From positions 744,001 to 808,000 of the forward strand of contig JAGKQI010000054.1 of assembly GCA_018806915.1 (NCBI GenBank): 64,000 nucleotides of DNA, given 5' to 3'. Position 1 is the stretch's first letter. Every line of letters begins with the position of its first letter. The notes under the pieces are model-generated. The model searched no databases and was not told the DNA's origin. It was given only the letters and a program-made list of their open reading frames with translations. The DNA comes from Phytophthora colocasiae. Taxonomy: Eukaryota > Oomycota > Peronosporomycetes > Peronosporales > Peronosporaceae. The translations under genes and the position numbers were made by a program. This document shows, one piece after another, positions 43,598 to 53,881 of the stretch.

Positions 43598-46500
43598 ATG
43601 CCATCCTCAAGCGACTCAGACGACGACAGACGCAAAAGCAACAAGGACAAGAAGTTCCACATCAACTCGTCCGGCAACCCAGTGCATTGGGACGGAGAGA
43701 ACTGGCCTTTCTACAAGAAAGCCATGACTGTGGCGTTCCAGAGAGACTTGCTCGAGCAGATCGCGACCGGTAAGGTCAAGGAAGACGACCAGTGGAGTCA
43801 AGACTAGAAGGATGAGCACACCAAGAAGCAAGCCAAGATCCAGACGCTGATCATGGGCTCGCTGAAGACCACACTCGCTCAGCAGTTGATGGACCAGAAG
43901 AATGGTACCGACATGTGGGCTGAGCTGTGCAAGATCTACGAAGGAAAGAACAACGATGCCACCAAGGCGCAGAAAGTGTACCGCTTACAAGGAGAGCTGC
44001 ACCGGACTCATCTGCGCACGAATGGTGACGTGCGTGCACACTTGTACACCATGTTTCGCATCAAGAACGAACTCGACGAGCTCGGCTCGCCACTGAGCGA
44101 CCTCCAGATGGTGGATATGCTGCTAAGAAGTCTCCCGACGCAAATTTGCTACAACGAACTCCGAAGAAAAGTGCTATTTAGCTCCAATATGAGCAAATAC
44201 ACACCTGAGTTGTTGCGAGAATTGATTCTCACGGCTGAGTCTCGTAGCAAGGACTGGGAGAAGAATGCATTCGGGAATAATCAAGGCTCCAAGAAGAAAG
44301 GAAGCTCTTCAGGAAACCAGAAAGACGGCAGCAACAAACCTGCTGGTGACTCAACTAAGAAGAAGACACCGAAGACTGAGATCGAGTGTTTTAATTGTGG
44401 TGTCAAAGGCCACTATAAGAGCAACTGCCCAGAGCTGGAGGAGAAATCCAGCGCCAAGAAGAATGGACAGGCCAAGATGGCACGCATTGGTGAGAAGTCT
44501 GTGGAAGAAGTGACCTCACAAAACGCAGATGAAGTTGTCAACATCGCACACAAACGTGACGTGGTGGTGGGAGAAGTAGTGAAGCGCGTCGCTAAGAACT
44601 ACGATCCAAGCCGTTGGTACTTCGATAGCGGGACCAACGCTCACATTGTGACCAGTAAGGAGTATTTCACTGTGTTGAACAGCATGGAGGACAGTGACTG
44701 GAACCCGACAATATCAGGGTTTGCTGATGGTGTCGATGCCCAAGCAGAAGGATTTGGAACGATTCTACTAGCCAGTATGATTGATGAAGAGATGGTTTTC
44801 GTTTTCGTGGAGGATGTACTATATGTACCTGCGGCTGGATGCAACCTGTTCTCGCCGGGACAAGCATTGGAGCAGGGATTCAAGATGTCTTGGGATCAGG
44901 AGGCAATGATTTTCGGCATGTCAAAGGGTGGTACAGAGGTGATTCGAACGAAACAAGACCATCGCTTATGGACTTTCGAAGTGCACAATATTGGTGGTGT
45001 CAAAGTCAACAGCAAGAAGACTGCAGCAGTTAAGAAGCGTGTACTGGCAAATTTTGCAGTGACTGATGGAGTTGAGGATCTTGACGTCTGGCACACGCGC
45101 CTCGGACACACTTGTCCAGAGTACATACGCCTGATGGTTGATCGCGGGATGGCCAAGGGCATCATGCTAAAGAAACGTGGGAAAATGGATTGCGCTGACT
45201 GTCATTTCGGCAAGCAGAGACGTAAGTCGTTTCGCAAGAAGCTCAAGCGCAACATCGAGAAGGTGAATGACATGATCTTCGCTGACTTATTGATTCCTGG
45301 TCTACACAATGGGACACAGTACAGTGCAGTGTTGGTCATTATGGACGGATTCTCTCGCTTCGTGACCACATACCTGTTGAAGTCTAAGACAGAAGGGGAA
45401 GTGAACGAATACATGAAGCAGTATATCACGTGGGCCGAACGGCAACACGGACGCCGGGTGGACACAGTTGTGACTCGCCAGTGGTGTGCTGAGACTCACG
45501 ATAAAGACGACGAAGTTATTGGACCTGTGAAGGAGGTGCTAACGGACAAAGGCAAGGAGTTTTGCAACAATGCAATGGAGCGTTGGTACGCAGACAAGGG
45601 AATTGTTCACACCAAAGTTGGTCCCAAATCGTCGCAGTTGAACCTGGTAGAGCGGACTCACCAGACGTTGATCAGTATGGTCAAGACCATGATGCACGAC
45701 TCGGGGTTACCGAGGTCGTTCTGGACACATGCCCTACAAACTGCAGTCTACATCAAGAACAGAGTTTTCTGTAAGGGGGCTGGCCGTACGCCGTATGAAA
45801 TGGTGTATGGAACGAAACCGGATCTTCATCATATCCGGACTTTTGGTTCACTGGTGTATTGCCACACTCCGGTCGCCAAGCGTACGAAGTTGGCTGTGAA
45901 CTGCAAGGTGGGATTTCTTATCGGCTACCAGGAAGATGTTGTGGGTTGTCAAGTGTATTTCCCTACGGAGCATCAGAAAGGCTTCGTTGCAGACGTGAAA
46001 GTGAACGAGTCAATTAAGTATAAGGACAGATACGGCAGTACGTTCAAGACCAAAGTGAACAAATGGCTGCAAACGTTTACAGAGTTTGTCGAAGATGGCT
46101 ACTTTGACGATGGAGATAGTGACAGTGAAGAATCTTCACAACACGCGGAGTGTGATGAAGATTCAGTTCGCGAAGACAGTAACGTGGACATGGTCAGTGT
46201 GGCTGAGAGTGAAGAGCTGGATGCCGAGAAAGCGACTCAGTGGAATGAGATGGTACAGAACAGTGTACTACCTACATTCGAGGATGCACCGAGTAGCACT
46301 CCAAGCAGCAAACTGGCCGATGAAGACCAACAAGTATGGCAAGACATGTTGGAGAATAGTTCCATGCCGGACTACGAGCTTGCGTTAGTTCAAACGCAGG
46401 AGGGCGAAGACGATGCCAGCACCAAGGGACATGAGAACGAGGATGAACATCGTGAACATGACGGTGATTTTGACGATGCTCAAGTGAGCATCGAGAGCGA

Positions 46501-47047
46501 GGACGTTGATTTTGACGATGCTCAAGTCGAGAGCGATGACGATGCCGATGCGGTAGTGAGTGAACACGATAATTGTGAATTTGACGGTGATGACGATTTT
46601 GCAGGCGGAGAATTCATTGAGTTTGAACACGAAGATGTTGCTAATCACGTTACAGACCTTGTTTCAGTCTCAGAAGATGTGGAGAGTGACGAGAATGGAT
46701 GCGATTTCTTGTTTGACCCGAGTGATGAACATGAAGCTGAGTGGAACAGCAACCTGAGTGAAGAAGTAGATGATCCTCCAAGGCAAACAATACAGATCCC
46801 AGTCCGGGATGATGTTCTTGGATTTCCTCAGCAGATGCTAGTGGGAAAAGTACACCCTAGGGACGAAGAGGTTCGCTGCACACAAGACCGGAAGCGTACC
46901 AAGGTGAACGCACAGCGAGTGATAGCAGCAAGACGAGCTGGACTCCGAGAAATTGCTGAGCGTAAACCGTTCGAAGATTTTGAGGTTTTATTTGGCGTTC
47001 AAAGCGCTGCATGCGGATCGACGCGGCAAGGGTGGTTTACGGGCTAG
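43598..47047 (+). pseudogene. Copia Gag and integrase region
   Basis: ATG 43598 opens Gag (MPSSSDSDDDRRKSNKDKKF). An in-frame TAG at 43805-43807 interrupts it after DDQWSQD. The same frame continues through the Gag (UBN2-type) domain (YEGKNNDATKAQKVYRLQGE), the zinc knuckle CFNCGVKGHYKSNC and a protease-like FDSGTNAHIVTS (D-S-G). Next come a GAG-pre-integrase segment (VWHTRLGHTCPEYIRLMVD, CADCHFGKQ) and the integrase core (DLLIPGLHNG, LTDKGKEF, LNLVERTHQTLISMVKTMM). A long acidic region with FDDAQV repeats follows. The frame ends at 47047 after a one-base shift near 47000; coding continues in the next entry. Confidence 0.92.
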
Positions 47048-48656
47048 TGACATCAAAATACCCAGGAACTACAGAGAAGCAATGAGGTCAAAACAATCGA
47101 GTTTCTGGAAAGAGGCTATGGACAAGGAGATGGCTGCACTGAAGTCCAAGGATGTGCTGAAGCAGATTCCAAGATCGGATATGCCGGCAGGACAGCATGC
47201 CATCAAGACAATGTGGGTTTTCGACGTGAAGACGGATCACTTAGGCTACATTGTGACCTTCAAAGCACGAGTCGTGGCTCGAGGTGATAAGCAGCGTTTC
47301 GGAATTGATTTCACAGACACATTCTCGCCGGTCGCTCGCATGGCGACATTCAGAATGTTTGTTGCAGTGTGCATTCTTCTGAACCTGGTGTTCTACCAAG
47401 GAGATATAAACACAGCCTACCTCAATGCTGCGCTAGACATTAAGCAGTATCTGGAGGAGGTCGAAGGCTATTTGTGCGAGGATGGCGGGATGATTTACAT
47501 CATCAACAAGGCACTATACGGGCTACGGCAGTCCGGGAGAGAGTGGAATTCAGAAGTGAATAACTGGTTCGTGAACTACGGGTTCAAGCAGTGCAAGACT
47601 GAGCCTTGCTTGTACTTCTACGACAAAGACGGCGAGTTCGCCATTGTTCTTCTCTATGTCGACGACATCTTGTGTGCAACCAAGAACGAGGAGTTCAAGA
47701 AGAAGATGTTCGAGAAACTAGACATGGACTACGGCCTCAAGGACCAGGGCCTACTCAACACTTACTTGGGAGTTCAGGTGGAGCAGAACGAAAAGTCTAT
47801 TAAGATACACCAGACCAAGTACTGCGAGGAGGTCATTGAGCGGTTCAACTTTACTGACGCTCATCCCAGTAGAATACCAATGGAGACAAACATGCGTTTG
47901 ACGGTGAAAGACACCGACACAGATCAACGGAAGCAGGTGGCCGCAAATGGCAAGACGTTTCCATATCGTGAGCTGGTCGGATCTTTGATGTACTTGACAA
48001 CCTGCACGAGACCGGATATCGCGTTTGTGGTTGGTCAGCTCAGTCGCTACGTACAGAATCCTACACAGCAGCATATCGGTGCAGCCAAGAGAGTACTGCG
48101 GTACCTCATTGGGACCAAAACGCTAGGAATTGTGTATTCCAAGGAGAAGAGTGGAAAGCAGAACCCAGAGCTGGTTGTGGATGGATATTGTGACTCTGAC
48201 TGGGGAAATGACCCAGATACACGCAAGAGCATCACGGGCTTTGTGCATTGCATGGCGGGCGGTGCCATTTCATGGGCATCTAGGCGTCAGAGCATTGTAG
48301 CTCAATCTACCGCAGAGGCGGAGTACGTTGCAGCATGTGAGGCATGCATGGACGGCCAAGGGCTTCGCAATGTATTGATTGAGGTGTTTCCGGAGTTGGA
48401 AACTAAGTTCCGCATGGGCATTGATAACCAAGCGGCATTCGTCATGGCGACGAACCCAACTTACAGTCGCAGAACGCGACACATCGAGTTACGTTGGCAC
48501 TTCGTGAGAGACCAAGTGGCTAAGAGAACCATGGATTTGTGGAAGGTCAAGACCGAAGTTAATCCTTCCGATATCATGACGAAGCCCCTGGCCAGCGACA
48601 GACTCGAGACTTTATGTGCGATGGTCGGTTTGTCTAAGGAGCATCTTCCTCAGTAA
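46953..48656 (+). pseudogene. Copia reverse transcriptase (RVT_2) and RNase H
   Basis: The frame continues the polyprotein after the shift. RT motifs: WVFDVKTDHLGYIVTFKARV, ARGDKQRFGIDFTDTFSPVA, YQGDINTAYLNAAL, KALYGLRQSGREWN and the catalytic LLYVDDIL. RNase H: CDSDWGNDPDTRKSITGFVH, STAEAEYVAACEA and TRHIELRWHFVRDQV. The stop lies 20 bases upstream of the right LTR. This part is intact; only the upstream shift and stop prevent a full Gag-Pol. Confidence 0.93.
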
Positions 48657-48678
48657 CGATTTACTTCGGAGGAGGGCG

Positions 48679-48857
48679 TGTTGGAAACCGTACCGTCTTT
48701 TGAGACGATCTGAGAAGTTGAAGACGTCTTATGAAACTTAGCTAGCAGAGTGATGGTAGAAAGGCATCGATTCCGCACTCGGCGGACCTGCCTTCAGTCC
48801 GAAAGTTTCCTTTAACCAAACAAGTTGTGTGTGAGTGCATTTGATTCAACTCCGACA
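48679..48857 (+). repeat. 3' LTR of the Copia element
   Basis: 179 bp. It carries the 10-bp stretch missing from the 5' LTR. Confidence 0.93.
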
Positions 48858-49215
48858 GTAGCATGAAAAACAATTGCTGTGTGGACTCTCCACAACAGCA
48901 ACAGTAGTTTGTGCTGTTTCCAGTCTGCATTGACATCTCATACTGTAATTGCGGGAAAAGTAGCAATCGCCAACTTAAGCCGGCTGTGAACATTTTGCTC
49001 CATGACACTCATACATATCTTGTAATCCTGGGCACGAGAACTTCTCGGAAAAGAACCAGTGTTCCACCGTTTCAATCGCTACACACGACTTTCTAACGCA
49101 CTGTTGAATCGTTGGGTTTAATGTTTTGAGGAAGTACAGCCGCGACCCAACAATAAGGTCTCCAAAAAACAATCGTAATAGGACATCATGCACCACTGAA
49201 ACCACCGTTGTTTGC
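48858..49215 (-). mobile_element. LINE 3' fragment, right part beyond the Copia insertion
   Basis: The reverse strand encodes VVHDVLLRLFFGDLIVGSRL and YFLKTLNPTIQQCVRKSCV, then IETVEHWFF (worn zf-RVT motif). The same sequence recurs at 51690-52058. The junction to the membrane-protein pseudogene (CAGATTATAAAGCCGGCAG) is identical in both copies. Confidence 0.72.
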
Positions 49216-50400
49216 TCAGATTATAAAGCCGGCAGTGCCATTGTCGACAAAGCAGTAATGTATGGAACACAGGAGCGATTGGATTATTGTGGTGAAGCGC
49301 TTAACCGAGTGCTTAGTCGCTTGGGGTTTGAATCTGATAAGCAACACAGTTGTACAACTTGTATACGTGGATGCTGACTTTTGCATACACCATGACACAA
49401 AGAGAGCGTGATAGATCTCAGCGTTAAGGATCGCTAACTCAGGTTTGAAATCATCCATGCTGCGAAAGAGAAACCCGATCCAGTTTTTAATAAGGATTTT
49501 AAGCACTGGAAGCAAGACCGCGAACGCTATTTGAGCCGATGTATCCAAATGCACGAAGATAAAGTTGTACACTGGGTAGACGTACGACATGGCAACTTGT
49601 ACCGCGATAACAAGCACATATTTGATCAATCTGTCCCGTTCAACAGCATTTTCCATCAAGAATTTCCCACAAAAGATTGCTAAACTGAGACTCAGAAAGA
49701 AGCTACAAGGTGGTGATCCAAAAGCAATAGTGAATGGAAGTGGAAATCCCACAGCGAGAGCCAATACGTCACGATAACAGTTCCAGTAGCAGTGAATATA
49801 GAAGAACCCCACAACTGAGTGTCGGCCATCGGGAGACTCGGAACAAAGTGACAACCTTGCTCCAATACAGCAAAGGCGATGGAAAAAAACCACGAGGAAA
49901 CCTCGAATCCAGAACATCATGCTGTGTGACAGTCCAAGACGCCAATCTGCAAGAGGAATTGTCTCCAAACCAACAATAACATATAACTCCTATGGCGTGT
50001 AAAATACTAGTACTCGTTTGTTGACAAAATTGGTCCAGTCGATAGAGACGCTCAATGGAATATCGACCTTGAAGTTCCACTTGCAAGACATTCACCACTT
50101 TACTCGTGCATTTCGAAGCCATTCCCATTGTGCCAGTTAACAAACTTAATAGATTATTGTCGGAGGACAACAGCTTCAGCTCGGCCTCCATCTTCTGGAA
50201 CGCCTGTGATCTCTCCTCAACAGTGGGGGACTTTGGCTTCATGACGATCTCATCGTCTTTTACCTCTAGCAGCTCACTGAACTTACTTAGACGCTGCAGC
50301 AAATAGCAGATAAATTACACATCAACTTTCAGACACTAGGAGATCTTAGTTTGTAAGATAGGTTTACCTCCTGCTGCTGCTTGAGGACGAATCCTGCCAT
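49216..50400 (-). pseudogene. Multi-pass membrane protein pseudogene (copy 1)
   Basis: The minus strand starts MAGFVLKQQQE (ATG at 50400) and has a 74-base intron (50367-50294). Exon 2 begins RLSKFSELLEVKDDEIVMKP and carries KSPTVEERSQAFQKMEAELK. After a frameshift near 49800-49960 the frame 49968-49216 encodes several hydrophobic segments (VVGFFYIHCYWNCYRDVLAL, YVLVIAVQVAMSYVYPVYNF) and a conserved-looking LLPVLKILIKNWIGFLFRSM, DDFKPELAILNAEIYHALF. I do not recognise a named family; it looks like an oomycete multi-TM protein. The 3' end is replaced by LINE sequence. The ATG abuts the duplicated RXLR 3' flank, so even the promoter is not original. Confidence 0.6.
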
Positions 50401-50628
50401 CGCTAGCGAAACGAAATGTCCACTTAGTAGTTAATCAACTTCTTCTTCAATCCAAGAGTTTAGCCGCAGCATTACGTCTCAACAGCGTAGAAGTCCATGA
50501 AAAGAGCTGAGCAACCGAACAAAAGAGTAGAACCTCTATTTGTGTTATCAACGCGAAATAGGCGATTCTTCTTCTTCAGTACTGCGTTCGAGTTTCCTAG
50601 ATTCGTAGAAAGCAGCGACGGAAGCCGC
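50395..50628 (-). repeat. 3' flank of RXLR copy 2, inverted duplicate of 42807-43040
   Basis: See 42807-43040. It contains the LINE 3'-end motif CATCGCTAGCGAAACGAAAT at its outer edge. Confidence 0.8.
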
Positions 50629-51039
50629 CTAATCTGATCTGTAGATACGGCCCGGATTCATCCCCCACCCCGACCGCGTCTTCGTTTCCAGGAATTGTTT
50701 GTACGCTTTAGCGAGATGGTCTGTCACTTGTCCATCTACATCGTCAAAGGTCTTTCCATACCGTTTCCACCGCGTGAACACCGTGTTGCGGTAATCCAAA
50801 TCCCACTTCATTTTTTGCTGCTTCAGTGCAGAGAACATGTTATATCCGTTAGCCCTCTCTTCCTCGTCAGGCTCGATTGGTTGGCGTCGAAGAGAACGCT
50901 TGTCCTCGCCAGAGAGAACACGTGAAAAGTGAACAACGTCTTCGTTCAACACACCGGCTTGATCGGCTTTTGACTCGACTGTGTCACTTGCAAAGAGGAC
51001 GGCGGCAAGAACCACGAGGGTCATGTTGAAGAGACGCAT
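50629..51039 (-). CDS. RXLR-EER secreted effector candidate (copy 2)
   Basis: The product has 136 residues, the same length as copy 1. It has a signal peptide (MRLFNMTLVVLAAVLFASDT), then RSLR at residues 48-51 and EER at 60-62. Most differences lie in the C-terminal effector half (for example WKRYGKTFDDVDGQVTDHLA against WKEYGKSFHDVNGQVTYHLA), while the signal and RXLR regions are nearly unchanged, as expected for diversifying effectors. The start at 51039 was chosen because it gives the signal peptide. An in-frame ATG at 51162 would add 41 residues beginning MKLINWLLVFLVATTWL, but a strong core promoter sits inside that stretch. It is intact and the target is unknown. Confidence 0.92.
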   Translation of the reverse strand: MRLFNMTLVVLAAVLFASDTVESKADQAGVLNEDVVHFSRVLSGEDKRSLRRQPIEPDEEERANGYNMFSALKQQKMKWDLDYRNTVFTRWKRYGKTFDDVDGQVTDHLAKAYKQFLETKTRSGWGMNPGRIYRSD

Positions 51040-51063
51040 GTCTGGCTGGGTCTTGAGGCGGGA

Positions 51064-51084
51064 GGAAAATTGTGGAATGAATGA
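51064..51084 (-). promoter_or_regulatory. Core promoter (initiator plus flanking block) of RXLR copy 2
   Basis: The reverse strand reads TTCATTCATTCCACAATTTTC, a close match to the oomycete initiator TCATTYY with an adjacent CAATTTT block. It ends 24 bases upstream of the ATG at 51039. Copy 1 lacks this sequence. Confidence 0.6.
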
Positions 51085-51238
51085 ATACTGTTGCGGGCAA
51101 GTTAGGTAGTCAAGCCAAGTAGTAGCAACCAGGAATACTAGTAACCAGTTAATCAACTTCAATTTCCTGTTGCGGGGAAGTCAGAAACTTGCTGTTTACG
51201 CGTAAAACTATCTCACAATCGTCCGTCAATTTGTGTTG

Positions 51239-51304
51239 TTTATGAGTTGTTGATTCGTTGTTTATGAGTTGTTGATTCGTTGTTTATGAGTTGTTGATTC
51301 GTTT
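51239..51304 (+). repeat. Three tandem 22-bp repeats
   Basis: TTTATGAGTTGTTGATTCGT with TG occurs three times in a row; the last unit ends in a T run. No coding role. Confidence 0.9.
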
Positions 51305-51379
51305 TTTCCGCGGTACAGTAAAACGTTGCCGCTACCATTCATCGTACTGATGTTACAGACATTATAGTACATTATTTAT

Positions 51380-52058
51380 TAGAAGAAGAAGAAGTTGATT
51401 AACTGCTTAGTGGACCTATCGTTTCGCTAGCGATGTAATATCTACTTACGACAGCTTAGTTTACATCCGGGGAGTCCATATTCGGTCACTGGATTCGGGT
51501 AAGTTTCTTGGTTTGGGAGGATCGAAACCCATTCCCTGAAGAACTGAAACCACAACTTCGCCATTCAGCTCCAGTTCCTCACAGTGCAGATAGATATGTT
51601 GGTAATGTCGATGAAACGAATTTATCACACTTTGAGTGCTCACTTTTTCTGTTACCGTTTCCTTGAAGTGAATCTTGTTGCGTAGCCGCCAAGTAGCATG
51701 GAAAAGGATTGCTGTTGTGGACTCTCCACAACAGCAACAGTAGTCTGTGGTGCTGTTTCCAGTCTGCATTGGCATCTCGTAACTGCGGGAAAAGTAGCAA
51801 TCGCCAACGTAAGCCGGCTGTGAACATTTTGCTCCATAACACTCATACATTTCTTGTCATCCTGGGCACGAGAACTTCTCGGAAAAGAACCAGTGTTCCA
51901 CCGTTTCAATCGCTACACACGACTTTCTAACGCACTGTTGAATCGTTGGGTTTAATGTTTTGAGGAAGTACAGCCGCGACCCAACAATAAGGTCTCCAAA
52001 ACACAATCGTAATAGGACATCATGCACCACTGAAACCACCGTTGTTGGCTCAGATTAT
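51380..52058 (-). mobile_element. LINE 3' fragment including the 3' UTR end
   Basis: The reverse strand covers the last part of ORF2: YECYGAKCSQPAYVGDCYFS, HATWRLRNKIHFKETVTEKV and FHRHYQHIYLHCEELELNGE. The stop is near 51461. The 3' UTR contains TCGCTAGCGA and ends GTTAATCAACTTCTTCTTCT. It gives the clearest view of the family's 3' end. Confidence 0.75.
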
Positions 52059-52882
52059 AAAGCCGGCAGTGCCATTGTCGACAAAGCAGGTAATGTATGG
52101 AACACAAGAGCGATTGGATTATTATGGTGAAGCGCTTAACCGAGTGCTTAGGCGCTTGGAGTTTGAATCTGATAAGCAACACAGTTGTATACGTGGATGC
52201 TGACTTTTGCATACACCATGACACAAAGAGAGCGTGATAGATCTCAGCGTTAATGATCGCTAACTCAGGTTTGAAATCATCCATGCTGCGAAAGAGAAAC
52301 CCGATCCAGTTTTTAATAAGGATTTTAAGCACTGGAAGCAAGAACGCGAACGCTATTTGAGCCGATGAACCCAAATGCACGAAGATAAAGTTGTACACTG
52401 GGTAGACGTACGACATGGCAACTTGTGCCGCCACAACAAGCACATACTTGATCAATCTGTCCCGTTCAACAGCATTTTCCATCAAGAATTTCCCACAAAA
52501 GATTGCTAAACTGAGAACCTACACGGTGGTGATCCGAAAGCAATAGTGAATGGAAGTGGAAATCCCACAGCGAGAGCCAATACGTCACGATAACAAAGCA
52601 GTGAATATAGAAGAACCCCACAACTGAGTGTCTGTCATCGGGAGACGCGGAACAAAGTGGCGACCTTGCTCCCATACAGCGAAGGCGATGGAAAAAAACC
52701 ACGAGGAAACCTCGACATCATGCTGTGTGACAGTCCAAGACGCCAATCTGCAAGAGGAATTGCCTCCAAACCAACAATAAAGAGCAAACACGGTATTAAT
52801 AATGGCGTGAAAAGAATCACTCCTATGGCGTGTAACATACTCGTATGTATCGAAAATAACTTGTAACTTCAATTCAATCATA
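52059..52882 (-). pseudogene. Multi-pass membrane protein pseudogene (copy 2)
   Basis: A second copy of the pseudogene at 49216-50400. It shares the hydrophobic segments SYVYPVYNFIFVHLGSSAQI and LLPVLKILIKNWIGFLFRSM and the same LINE junction. It lacks the N-terminal exon. Frames change at about 52480 and 52640, and small deletions are present relative to copy 1. Clearly non-functional. Confidence 0.6.
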
Positions 52883-52978
52883 TACCTACCAAAAAAAAAA
52901 AAACTTTATGCAAATTTGCATAAATAACCAAATACGATAATCAAGTCATTTATAACTGGTTGTTCGCATTTGATAAGA

Positions 52979-53687
52979 ATGGTAAAGTCCACAGTGAATG
53001 ACACCCGTGACGTGCCTCTCGAGGAGCGTCTGCGCCAGAAGAAGCAGGGATTTGCCGTGCAGGAGGCGGATGAAGCGTACAGTGGACCTGCGCGCCATGC
53101 TAACAAGAATCAACCGCTGGAATTGTCGTCCAAGCGAGCTGTAGGTCGGTTTCGACAGGTTGTGGACGTGAAAAAGCGTCGTATACTGGACCCACGCTTC
53201 GAGGCTCAGAGTGGACGATTGAATGAGGATCTTTTCAACAAGAGTTATGCATTCTTGGATGATTATAAGCAGCGTGAGTTGCAGGAGCTTAAGCAGCAGC
53301 TGAAGAAGACCAAGAGCGTGACCAAGAAGGATGAACTTAAAGTCAGTATATTGAGGAATGTATTGCTGGACCGATGCATTGAAATGTACTGATTTTGGAT
53401 TATTTTTTGTGCAGCACGAGATTGCACAGCGACAACAGGAACTGACGGAGAAGAAGAAGCAGGAGAAGATTAAGAGTGCACTAACGAAGCGTAAACGTGA
53501 GGAACGCGAGGCTGTGGCCAGTGGAAAGGGAGCGTTTTACCTTAAGCGGAAGGACAAGAAGAAGCTGGAGTTGCAGGCCAAGTTCCAGGACCTGCAGGAG
53601 ACAGGAAGGCTGTCCAAGTTCATGGCCAAGAAACGCAAGAAAAACGCCAGCAAGGACCACAGATGGCTGCCTACACAGCGGAAATAG
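52979..53687 (+). CDS. RRP36: rRNA biogenesis protein RRP36
   Basis: Exons 52979-53341 and 53415-53687 with a 73-base GT-AG intron give 211 residues. The protein has the RRP36 (DUF947) layout. It begins with PLEERLRQKKQG, then KRAVGRFRQVV, the signature DPRFEAQSGRLNEDLFNKSY, a Lys/Glu-rich coiled coil (AFLDDYKQRELQELKQQLKK) and a basic C-terminus (GRLSKFMAKKRKKNASKDHR, then WLPTQRK). RRP36 is a nucleolar factor of early 18S pre-rRNA cleavage in the small-subunit processome. Without the intron the reading would stop at 53392, which explains two apparent ORFs. It marks the return to conserved housekeeping sequence. Confidence 0.92.
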
Positions 53688-53881
53688 GCGTGTTCATACG
53701 ACTGAACCGTGTTGTCGGTCGGGTACTGCGTGGGGTGTCGCTTTGCGGCTTTACTCTGTGTAAGTTGTTGGCAGTATCAACTGACTAATAGACAGCTTTT
53801 GTTTTGCTATTTCCTTCGACTCTTGTAGACACGCACAAGCTATTTAGAGTGGTGACGAGCGTGTCGGCTTTCCCTGCTTTC

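Larger units (their letters stand above)
43362..48857 (+). mobile_element. Copia-type LTR retrotransposon with 5-bp target duplication
   Basis: LTRs 43362-43530 (169 bp) and 48679-48857 (179 bp) start TGTTGGAAAC and end CTCCGACA. They look identical by eye except for a 10-bp stretch (around AACTTAGCTA) missing from the left copy. GTAGC flanks both ends (43357-43361 and 48858-48862). A purine tract GGAGGAGGGCG precedes the right LTR. Coding order Gag, integrase, RT, RNase H on the plus strand identifies Ty1/Copia. One in-frame stop and one frameshift inactivate it. Confidence 0.95.

Noticed and set aside
51239..51304. CRISPR-like array
   Set aside because: The 22-bp repeats are directly tandem without spacers, and the genome is eukaryotic.
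53804..53881. Start of the armadillo protein at 53804
   Set aside because: There is no ATG there (TTG); the first in-frame ATG is 53882, though an upstream exon cannot be excluded.
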